DNA of 64,000 bases from Amoebidium appalachense. Its lineage: Eukaryota > Ichthyosporea. The notes beneath the pieces are model-generated. The model was not told where the DNA came from. It worked only from the letters and a program-made list of their open reading frames with translations, and searched no databases. A program made the position numbers and the translations under genes. Each line of letters starts with the position of its first letter. The first letter of the stretch is position 1. The stretch lies in contig CAVNZM010000003.1 of NCBI GenBank assembly GCA_963693365.1, forward strand, positions 12,214,001 to 12,278,000, written 5' to 3'. Positions 1-9,001 of the stretch are shown here, piece by piece.

Positions 1-443
<443 letters not shown>

Positions 444-519
444 GGAGGGGAAGGAGGAGGGAAAGGGGGGAGGGGGGGGGGGGGGGAAGTAAGAGAGGGG
501 AGGGAATGTTAGAGTGTCA

Positions 520-665
520 GTAGTCTCAGGGGACCCTGCAGAGTCGTTAGATGTCAGACAAAAACGCACCAACGACCAAGTTCTCCGAGGGGAGAAATGC
601 GTAAAACGTTCTGCAGAGTGGGTTAGAGACCTGCTGATGAGAAGAGTGTATACAGGGTTTGGCCA
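520..665 (+). repeat. Diverged copy of the R2 unique segment
   Basis: This segment aligns to the unique part of R2 copy A with many substitutions. Both keep tgcaga.tcgt.agat, agacaaa and a spaced gttag/ggttaag block. In translation both keep AES.D.RQ followed about 20 residues later by W(L/V)R, which hints at a protein-coding ancestor or a conserved repeat. It is flanked on both sides by poly-G tracts. No known family was recognised. Confidence 0.45.
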
Positions 666-741
666 GGGGGGGGGGGGGGGAAGGGGGGGGAAAAAGAAGG
701 TAGGAGGGGAAGGGGGGGGGGGGGGGGGGGAGGAGAGGGGG

Positions 742-825
<84 letters not shown>

Positions 826-850
826 GGGAAGGGAGGGGAGGGAGGGAGGG

Positions 851-890
<40 letters not shown>

Positions 891-1272
891 CTGTGGTGGA
901 CAGATCAGAGACGAGACCTCCATTTCAAAACTTACCAGGCAACCCAAAAAACCTAGCCGGCTGAGAAAGAAGAACGGCGGGGGAATTGTTTGGGAAAAGG
1001 AGCGGGGGAGAGAGAGGAGGGGGGGGGGGGGGGGGGGGGAGGGGAAGGGGGGAGAGGGGGGAGAGAGGGGGGAGAGGGAGAGAGAGAGAGAGGGAGGGAG
1101 AGAACGAGAGAGAACGAAAGAGAGCGAGAGAGGGAGACAGAGAGAGAGAGAGGGAGGGAGAGAGAGGGAGAGGGAGAGAGAGAGGGAGAGAGAGAGGGGA
1201 GGGGGGGGGGGAGGGGGGGGGGGGAGGTGTAGGGGCTGGTAGGGGGGGGGGAAACCGGGATAGAGTGGGGGA
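666..1272. repeat. Low-complexity tract (poly-G, poly-A, GA)
   Basis: Runs of G and A up to several dozen bases, then (GA)n mixed with G-runs. A short non-repetitive island at 890-1010 has no recognisable coding content. The long open frames here are translations of the simple repeats. Confidence 0.8.
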
Positions 1273-3045
1273 CTAGGGAGTGTTGATCTTTTTAGTGATG
1301 ATGGAGAGTATGTGAGAGGAGTGAACGCCACGGTATATGTGCGGGTGTGTGGCGAGAAAGCTGTGCATTTTGTGGTGCAAGAGTCTAAACGAGTAGCCTT
1401 TGTTAAGCAATGTTTTAGCAAGTCGTGCAGTGCATGTGGTGAATGCAGCAAGTGTGGAGCATTTGCGCTGGTAGCTATGCATTTGACTTGTCATGATGCC
1501 GTATTTTGCAGTGCGGGAGATGAATGAGTCGTGATGTGGGAAACGAACGATGTCTAGTGTATTGAACGTGGGTGTGTCGAGCTTGTTGTAGATGGTTGTG
1601 TGAATGCCGTGATTAGTGCAGGTGATATGCAAGTCGAGGTAGGGGACAGAGGGGGAGGAACCGGCAGGGTTGAGTTGAAGGCTGGTCTTGGGATATAGAC
1701 CGAAATCACAATCTTCTAAATAGAGGTGGGAGAGAATGCGAGGATTATGAAGGGAGATCAAATCATCTATGTAGCGGCGAGTAAACTGAAAATCTACCAA
1801 GACATCAATGCGTTCGTGTGCAATAAGCTTGCGAACAAAATCCAACTCATAAGTAAAGAGATAGAAATTAGCCAAGAAAACAGCACAGTTTGTACCCATG
1901 GGGATACCAATGTCCTGTTTGTAGAGGGTATCGCCAAACACAACATATATGTTATCTACGAGGAAACATAGAAAATCCACAAGCTGTGCCTTAGAGAGAT
2001 GTAGAGAGTGTTCTTTAGGCTCAAAGGAATCATCCTGGGAATCATCATCTACACGATCCACCCAGGACAACGTGGAGCCGGTTTTCTTAATAAACATGTG
2101 TGGTTTGCGAGCGTCCGTGCATTTTTTGACAAATATTGCGTCAATCAGTGTAGTGAGGCGAGCTTTCAAATCATGCAAGTCAATCTTGGTGTAGAGTGTG
2201 GAAAAATCAAACACAGACACGGGCGTATTTTCGTGTTGGCGTGTGGTACGGTTAAGGGCGTTGATTGTGTGTGTGAGTGCGGTGCTATCCGTGAGAATCC
2301 AAGAGCTAGTGTTGTGTGGCAGGTGGGGTTTGACAACATCACACCACATACGTTCGACATCAGGGGAGACGAACTTAAACACACTAGTGAGAAGGCGGGA
2401 GAGAGGTTCAAGTGATGTGGCAGAGGAGTTGGCAATGAAACGGAAGGTGGGTGGTGTTTTGTGCATTTTAACTATGGCCTGAAATGTGGGCAAGCGTGCA
2501 GTGCGACGTCCTGGTGTGCCTTTTATGTCATGTGTTTTGAGAAATGCAAGGTGTTGTGCAACAATGTCTTTTGGTGCAGTGTTGCAGACGGTGTATGTTG
2601 CGGCAGGTGCATGCAGTTCGGCTGTAATGCTGCTAACGTAGTGTTTTTTGCAGACGATCACGAACGTGTTGCTAGCTTTATCCATTGTGGTGACTACGAA
2701 ACGTTTTTGGAAGCGACGCAGTAGAAGCACAGAAGCTTGTGGTACGGTGTGTGTGTTGGGTGCGTGTTGTGCATATGGCAGGAAGGGGCGACACTTAGTA
2801 AAGACGGCGGCTGCCCACGGATTCAAAGAGGGATAAGCTGCCATACCAAGATCGTACATCTTGTTACAGAAACTTTGCAACGCCTGTGTCAATAAATTGC
2901 TACAGGTGGTGTCCTCCGTCTGCTCGACCTGCATTCGGAACTTGGTTCCAAAATGCATGAGCGATGCAAAGTCTGCGGGCAGGCCGGGAATGTCTAAGCG
3001 CGATGTAAGCACGTGTCCGTGTTGTGGGTGTACGTATGGCGCATA
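1273..3045 (-). CDS. Penelope-type reverse transcriptase (retroelement ORF)
   Basis: A long minus-strand frame encodes a reverse transcriptase of roughly 590 residues. Visible motifs in order are TMDKASNTFVIVCKKHY (template/primer region), VKMHKTPP.FRFIA, SVFDFSTLYTKI, IPMGTNCAVFLANFYLFTYE, the catalytic RRYIDDLI and PYLDLHIT. The MGTNCA plus RYIDDL combination is what I associate with Penelope-like and related RTs abundant in invertebrates and protists. Assignment to the Naiad/Chlamys branch is only a guess. No GIY-YIG nuclease follows before the stop at the low-coordinate end. The frame stays open upstream through a poly-C tract, so the true start is unclear; I begin at the first non-repetitive residues. 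Host cofactors and termini were not identified. Confidence 0.75.
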   Translation of the reverse strand, partial: YAPYVHPQHGHVLTSRLDIPGLPADFASLMHFGTKFRMQVEQTEDTTCSNLLTQALQSFCNKMYDLGMAAYPSLNPWAAAVFTKCRPFLPYAQHAPNTHTVPQASVLLLRRFQKRFVVTTMDKASNTFVIVCKKHYVSSITAELHAPAATYTVCNTAPKDIVAQHLAFLKTHDIKGTPGRRTARLPTFQAIVKMHKTPPTFRFIANSSATSLEPLSRLLTSVFKFVSPDVERMWCDVVKPHLPHNTSSWILTDSTALTHTINALNRTTRQHENTPVSVFDFSTLYTKIDLHDLKARLTTLIDAIFVKKCTDARKPHMFIKKTGSTLSWVDRVDDDSQDDSFEPKEHSLHLSKAQLVDFLCFLVDNIYVVFGDTLYKQDIGIPMGTNCAVFLANFYLFTYELDFVRKLIAHERIDVLVDFQFTRRYIDDLISLHNPRILSHLYLEDCDFGLYPKTSLQLNPAGSSPSVPYLDLHITCTNHGIHTTIYNKLDTPTFNTLDIVRFPHHDSFISRTAKYGIMTSQMHSYQRKCSTLAAFTTCTARLAKTLLNKGYSFRLLHHKMHSFLATHPHIYRGVHSSHILSIITKKINTP

Positions 3046-3428
3046 GTGCGGGGGGGGGGGGGGGGGGGTAAGGAGGGGCGGGGAAGGGGGGAGGGGGGAT
3101 CGGTACCGATCTGGCTGGCCACAAATGTTGCGCCTGCATTTGATTGGCTGCCATCTACATCCATCAGGCCCCGGTGGCTGGCAAAATGCACTGCCCCAAC
3201 ACACACGTGAGTGGGTGCAAAGTGACAGGTCCATCCACCCATACACACACAGGAGAGGAACAAAAGCAACACGGTGGCAAGGTGTGCAAGGTGTGCAGGT
3301 GCTGTGTGTGTGCATAGTGGTGGTGTTAGAGACGTGTAAGCGCCCGGGGGAGAGGGGGGGGGGGGGGGGGGGGGAGGCACTGATTTACATGACAGGCAAA
3401 CAGGCAATCATGCAACTTATGGCACGGG

Positions 3429-3459
<31 letters not shown>

Positions 3460-3585
3460 AGACACAGAGAAAGGCAGAAACAGGCAAACCCACACACACA
3501 TACACACACACACACACACGTACACACACACACACGCACACACACACACACACACACGCATACACACACACAACACACGTACACA

Positions 3586-3674
<89 letters not shown>

Positions 3675-3835
3675 TCCACGGTCACCGTGACCTTATCCTG
3701 CTCTGTCTTTGTGTCTATTTTTAGATACAGTAGCCTCAGCACCGGCTCCTCGGTGTTTGGTGCCTCGTAAAGGTCGTCAAAGCTCCCATGGTGCTGTGGC
3801 GGTATAGGTGTACGTGTGTATGTGTGTTGGGGGGG
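3046..3835. repeat. Poly-G and (CA)n spacer
   Basis: Poly-G tracts at about 3050-3069 and 3352-3374 and a long (CA)n block at 3429-3672, separated by short unique stretches. No gene was recognised; the His-Thr and Cys-Val frames are microsatellite translations. Confidence 0.8.
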
Positions 3836-3896
3836 TTTTGAATGCGTCAAAAAGTACGAAGTACACAAGAACAAACGGATAACACGATGCAGAATG
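3831..3896 (-). repeat. SINE-like C-tailed repeat, subfamily A, fragment
   Basis: This fragment carries the 3' end of the family in reverse: an oligo-G run, then ttttgaatgcgtcaaaaag and the acgaagtacac block. It matches the distal 60 bp of the copies in WDR70 introns and is truncated at about 3896, where G-rich sequence starts. Confidence 0.7.
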
Positions 3897-4112
3897 TTGG
3901 AGGGGGGGGGGAGGGGAGGGAGGGGGGGGGGAGAGGGGGGGGGAGGAGAGGAGGGGAGGGGGGGAGGATGTGGGTGGGTGGGTGTGGGTGGGTGGGTGTG
4001 TGTGTGGTGGATGCGTGTGGGTATGAGGGTGTGTGGGTAGGTGTGTGTGTGTGTGCGCGCGCACGTGTGTAGGTGTGTTTGGGTGTGCAAATACGTATGT
4101 AGGTGTGTAATG

Positions 4113-4188
<76 letters not shown>

Positions 4189-4484
4189 ATGGAAGTTAGT
4201 GCATGTCTGTGTGCAATTGTGCGTGTGTGTGTGTGTGGGGGGGGGGGGGGGGAGAAGGGGGGGGGAGGAGGGGGGGGGGTATCTGTGCGCCAAACTTTCT
4301 CACGGTCATGCATACTCTTGAGTAACTGCAAGTGTCTGTGGCTGTGTGTTTTTTTCACTGAGACAGGCGTCTCCCTCCCATGGGCCAGCAAAAAAGTGAC
4401 AATGATAGCCAAAAAAGAACAAACGAGGGAGAGTGGATAGATCAAGGGAGGGAGGGAGGAGAGGGGGGGGGGGGGGGGGGGGGG
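3897..4484. repeat. G-rich and (TG)n low-complexity region
   Basis: G/A-rich blocks, a (TG)n run at about 4113-4187 and more poly-G. A short unique stretch at 4280-4440 shows no recognisable gene. The region ends in the poly-G tail of the SINE-like array that follows. Confidence 0.75.
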
Positions 4485-5787
4485 TTTGAATGCGGAACAC
4501 AGTACGAAGTACGCATACACGATGAGAAGCATGGTGCAGGACACATGCAAAGGCAAACATTCAAGTATGCAGCATCAGCCATGCGCACAGTATGCGTCAT
4601 AAGCAGAGCCCATCCTCAGGGAGGGCCCAAGTCATCAATTGCGTCTGAGTTTCGACCCCTTAGCCCGCGTATATACGACGCTCCAACTCAGACAGCAGCA
4701 TCAACTGAACTTGGGTGGGTCAACCCGTCTTGATCAAAGACGAGCAGGGTTGCTTATGCAAGCAAGGTGAGCAAAACGGTGAAGATGTATGTGCAAACTA
4801 ATGCAGTGCAGCGACAAACGCGTATGTGCTTACAGATGCACGACACAGAGCAACCATGCCCGGTTGCATGGAAGTAAAGATGTCTCCACACAGTGGTCTG
4901 TCCTGAAAGGACACCTCTGAAAGAAGACAGGGGGGGTTTGAATGCGGAACACAGTACGAAGTACGCATACACGATGAGAAGCATGGTGCAGGACACATGC
5001 AAAGGCAAACATTCACGTATGCAGCATCAGCCATGCGCACAGTATGCGTCATAAGCAGAGCCCATCCTCAGGGAGGGCCCAAGTCATCAATTGCGTCTGA
5101 GTTTCGACCCCTTAGCCCGCGTATATACGACGCTCCAACTCAGACAGCAGCATCAACTGAACTTGGGTGGGTCAACCCGTCTTGATCAAAGACGAGCAGG
5201 GTTGCTTATGCAAGCAAGGTGAGCAAAACGGTGAAGATGTATGTGCAAACTAATGCAGTGCAGCGACAAACGCGTATGTGCTTACAGATGCACGACACAG
5301 AGCAACCATGCCCGGTTGCATGGAAGTAAAGATGTCTCCACACAGTGGTCTGTCCTGAAAGGACACCTCTGAAAGAAGACAGGGGGGGTTTGAATGCGGA
5401 ACACAGTACGAAGTACGCATACACGATGAGAAGCATGGTGCAGGACACATGCAAAGGCAAACATTCAAGTATGCAGCATCAGCCATGCGCACAGTATGCG
5501 TCATAAGCAGAGCCCATCCTCAGGGAGGGCCCAAGTCATCAATTGCGTCTGAGTTTCGACCCCTTAGCCCGCGTATATACGACGCTCCAACTCAGACAGC
5601 AGCATCAACTGAACTTGGGTGGGTCAACCCGTCTTGATCAAAGACGAGCAGGGTTGCTTATGCAAGCAAGGTGAGCAAAACGGTGAAGATGTATGTGCAA
5701 ACTAATGCAGTGCAGCGACAAACGCGTATGTGCTTACAGATGCACGACACAGAGCAACCATGCCCGGTTGCATGGAAGTAAAGATGT
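4485..5787 (-). repeat. Tandem array, 452-bp units of SINE-like repeat subfamily B
   Basis: Three units start at 4485, 4937 and 5389 (exact period 452 bp). The third is cut at 5787, where poly-G begins. Each unit holds a reverse-oriented SINE-like copy that starts gtttgaatgcggaacacag next to a G-run, plus about 170 bp of extra sequence. The units are nearly identical (for example attcaagtatgc versus attcacgtatgc in unit 2), implying very recent duplication or an assembly artefact. A single related copy lies at 62032-62256. The 84-residue frames repeated here are by-products of the array. Confidence 0.85.
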
Positions 5788-6075
5788 GGGGGGGGGGGGA
5801 GGAAGCGAGGAAGCAAGAGAAGGAAGGCAGAACCTAGATAGGGAGGGAGAAGTAAAGGGAGGAAAGGGGGAAGGGTAGCAGGCAGGCAGGAAAGGTGGGC
5901 CATGATGCAAGGAGCCAACCGGAGGGGGCACGAACCAGGGGGTGCTGAAGGGCCCCAATAAGTGAGACCCGGAGGCGAGAAAAAAAATCTTAGCTTTGTT
6001 AGTGGGGCTTCCACGATGGTACACCCGACCTTGCCCCTTGACCAGGAGGTGTGTGCGGGAAGGCAAGGGGGGGAA

Positions 6076-6109
<34 letters not shown>

Positions 6110-6204
6110 GGGAACCTTGGAGAAAGCGAAGGAGAGAGTGGGGGGGGGGAGAGGGGGGGGGGGGGGGGGAGGGGGGGATCTGGCCAAGGTGAAGGCGCAC
6201 GCAC
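5788..6204. other. G-rich region with a possible coding remnant
   Basis: Mostly poly-G and GA-rich sequence. On the minus strand, the stretch around 5890-6055 has no stops and is less repetitive (GQGRVYHRGSP ... SHLLGPF). It could be a second exon of the signal-peptide gene that ends at 6205, cut off by the SINE array. No clear splice acceptor was settled. Confidence 0.3.
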
Positions 6205-6336
6205 CTTTATGGTGTAGTCGTTGGGGTTGGGCTGGGGCGGGTGCATAACCACCTGGCCCAGTGCTGTTGGACAGAACGCACCAAGCAGCCCCCAGGCACA
6301 CAGGCCACACCAGGCCAATAGTGTAAGGGGAGTCAT
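6205..6336 (-). CDS. Putative first exon of a secreted protein
   Basis: This is a minus-strand ATG followed by 44 codons ending exactly at a good donor (AAAG|gtgcgtgcg). The encoded peptide opens MTPLTLLAWCGLCAWGLLGA and has a hydrophobic core, small residues before a likely cleavage site (PTALGQ), then a Pro/Asn-rich stretch (HPPQPNPNDYTIK). This is a typical secretory signal peptide exon with the GC-rich codon use of the other host exons. No continuing exon is certain: the sequence beyond is poly-G and then the SINE array, so the gene may be broken. The protein family is unknown. Confidence 0.4.
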
Positions 6337-6622
6337 GCTGGCGTTATGCTTCGGACTGTAGTGATGCAGATAGATCTAGGGTGTGGAAGCCATGTTCGGT
6401 TTATGGTATATTGATTGACTACCATAGGTAAACCCCTTGCAGCGCGCACCGTTAGCCACCGTTAGCTTATGTTGCGCTCTGACGCCTCTACAGAGCCTTC
6501 GCCCTCCAGCCCTTCTTGCTCAGCTAGGCGAAATAGTATGACTAATTGTGTGTGTCTGGTCAGATCTCCATTAGGCTGTGCGGACTCTACCACCTACTGA
6601 GGCGGTGTCTCCTTTTTCCTTT

Positions 6623-6656
<34 letters not shown>

Positions 6657-8058
6657 AAAAAGGGACACAGTAGATGTATAAGGTCGCACGTGCGGCAACA
6701 CGTCAGTATGTGTTAGGTGCGGACTTGATACCAAGTTGGTACGAGCAAAGCTAAATGAAGGATGACCAGAAACAACTTCAGAAGAGTCTGAGAAAACCGC
6801 CGTCTAGGCAAACAACAGCGTCTCACAGTTGGTTGCCAGTCTGGGGAATAAAAGGGAGAGGTTGCTCTTGCGTTTCTGCCTACGGATCTCCTTGGGTGAC
6901 CCCCGTCGAGTGTGAGGGGTGACCCCCGTCGAGTGTGAGATCTCGGCCCACGCGCGCGGAGGTTTTCGTGGAGGCTTTCAGTCGCAATATTGTGTATACG
7001 TATCAAAACTGCGTGCATGCCCTCTTTCCCCCCTCGCCCCTCCTCCCTCCCTCCCCCCTACAGATGTGCCCCTTCCCTCCCCTCCCCTCCCCCTCCCCCC
7101 ACCTTCTCCTCCTCCTCCTCCACACACACTGACGCTAACACACAAACAACAATATGTTCACCTTCGACCCCTGCTCCCGTCCCCACCACCACCCCCACCA
7201 CCACCACCACCACCAACCCCACCAGCACCACCAACACCACCACCCACCCGGCACACGCCCACCCACCCACCCACCCAAAGAGACACACAAACGCACTCTG
7301 CCTCCAGATTCATTCTTCTCACCACCCACATGGACGCACCAACTGTCCACCTACCTCCTGTTTCGAAACCTTTCCCACAGCCATGACATACACACAACAC
7401 CATGGTTCAGATCTCTTTACGTTTCTAATTTTCCCTCGGGCTTTCACTTTGGCTGAGTCTGCAGCTTTCGTACCCCTTTCCCTACCGGTATACCCTTCCC
7501 CTTTCCTCCCCAGAGGCTATGTGGCCCCAAACCTCCCTCCACAGTGTTTGTCAGATGATATGCGGTCCGAGCGAACTCGACCATGGGTGGGGTTCCGGAT
7601 GGACCTCCACACACACGTCACATCGGCCCGTATTGGATGTACGGAGCAAAAATCTTGGGACACAACCTTAAGCGAAAAAACCTTTTGGTCGCTATTCACA
7701 CTCGCTTCTCTATGCACCGCTGTGCTGAGCCAGGAAAAGAACTGTGACGACTCTTTGACAGTGGTGGTGAACATTGTTAACAGGGCTCTCTCACAGCTTT
7801 ATTGCACAGCTTGACGTTACACAAATATCTTCTTTCTACAGCCTGTCTATTCACAGTGGGCACGCACACACACCCTAGGCCTGGACATCACGGACGGCAG
7901 CCAAGGGCTAACTTGGAAGAAATCGGACCTATTCACACTTGCACAACATGGGGAGAAAAACTACGATCTACGTGTACTCCTGCTCAAACAGGTGCACTAA
8001 AACACAGTGCCGCGCGTTTTGTATCTTCTGGGAAGGAAAAAACATGTTCCAGTAATGG
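6337..8058. other. Spacer without recognised gene
   Basis: Holds a poly-T run (about 6628-6654), a 22-bp direct repeat (ggtgacccccgtcgagtgtga at about 6894 and 6917), a pyrimidine-rich then (CCA)n block at 7020-7275, and about 700 bp of ordinary sequence. The open frames across 7300-7815 lack any recognisable domain and are not called as genes. Confidence 0.6.
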
Positions 8059-8256
8059 CTAAAAGGCGCGAGTGACAGCCAGGTCAGCCACGACGAAGGC
8101 CAGGACGGTCAGCACGGACAGCAGGCGAAGCTGGCCCAGGCTGTTTGTCTCCTTGCTGGACTCCCAGTTGGCCACGTACGTGTCTGTCTCCGCCTCCAGC
8201 GACGACAGTGAGAGGGTCGACGAAAAGGACCGCTTGATCTCCTTGGGAAGCACCAT
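8059..8256 (-). CDS. Small membrane-anchored protein, hypothetical (65 aa)
   Basis: This is a minus-strand ORF with an excellent start context (caccATGG) and GC-rich codons like the host exons. It has a Ser/Thr-rich N-terminal half (SFSSTLSLSSLEAETDTY), a short polar linker and a C-terminal hydrophobic segment (LRLLSVLTVLAFVVADLAV) followed by TRAF and a stop. The layout fits a tail-anchored or single-pass protein, or the first exon of a longer membrane protein. I do not recognise the family. It lies 370 bp before the Gypsy element. Confidence 0.4.
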   Translation of the reverse strand: MVLPKEIKRSFSSTLSLSSLEAETDTYVANWESSKETNSLGQLRLLSVLTVLAFVVADLAVTRAF

Positions 8257-8628
8257 GGTGGCGTTGGACTGGCAGCGTGGTTGAGGGGGTAGGCTGGTGG
8301 GAAAGATCGCTGGTGCAACTTTGTGATGATCCCTCACTGGTGACCAGTGTGCTGAGATGCTCTGCTCGAAGGTTTAGAGCGCTTACGGGAGTATAGTATT
8401 GCGCCTTCCGTTTTTGTTTGGTTTGAGTGGGTGTCTGTTATCAAATAATAGTTTGCCAAGTTGTGTGATTAGTTCTGCAAAGTTTTGTTGGGGGTCATCA
8501 CACCTTCACGAAGACACAGAAACATGAACATGTCCGGTGTGCTGGGTGTGCGGGAAACGGGGCTTTTGAAGCCCGCCACCCCTGACCTCCTAAACCTCTA
8601 ACCAATCAAAATGCGTTCCCGGTGCGAC
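8257..8628. other. Unique spacer upstream of the Gypsy element
   Basis: No gene or repeat recognised. The last four bases before the LTR, cgac, form the left target-site duplication of the Gypsy element. Confidence 0.55.
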
Positions 8629-8674
8629 TGTATGAGTGAGATTGTCCCACAATCACACGCATATGAATGAATTT
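8629..8674 (+). repeat. Gypsy 5' LTR, left part
   Basis: Matches the start of the 3' LTR at 17774. The hairpin reads gattgtcccacaatc here but gattgtgggacaatc in the 3' LTR. It is cut after atatgaat, where the LINE begins. Confidence 0.8.
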
Positions 8675-8869
8675 GGGGTTTACGCTGTTTACTCGAGGCA
8701 AAGAGAACCAGTCTCAGGTATGGGGGGGGGGGTTTTGCTCGGAATATCCCCTCAGCGGTATATCATGATCACGTACATAGATGTCGGGTGGTGACTATAT
8801 ATCAGGGTTTACTTTCTCTACGAGACACCATAAAGACTACAAGGAGAAATCAATTAGTTGGGGTTCCCC

Positions 8870-8912
<43 letters not shown>

Positions 8913-8944
8913 GGGCTCCCCTCGGGACACTCGGTATCAGCTGG

Positions 8945-9001
<57 letters not shown>

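Noticed and set aside
3125-4293. His-Thr and Cys-Val repeat proteins
   Set aside because: Translations of (CA)n and (TG)n microsatellites.
4754-5637. Repeated 84- and 62-residue ORFs on both strands
   Set aside because: They recur only because the 452-bp SINE-like unit is tandemly repeated; no family match.
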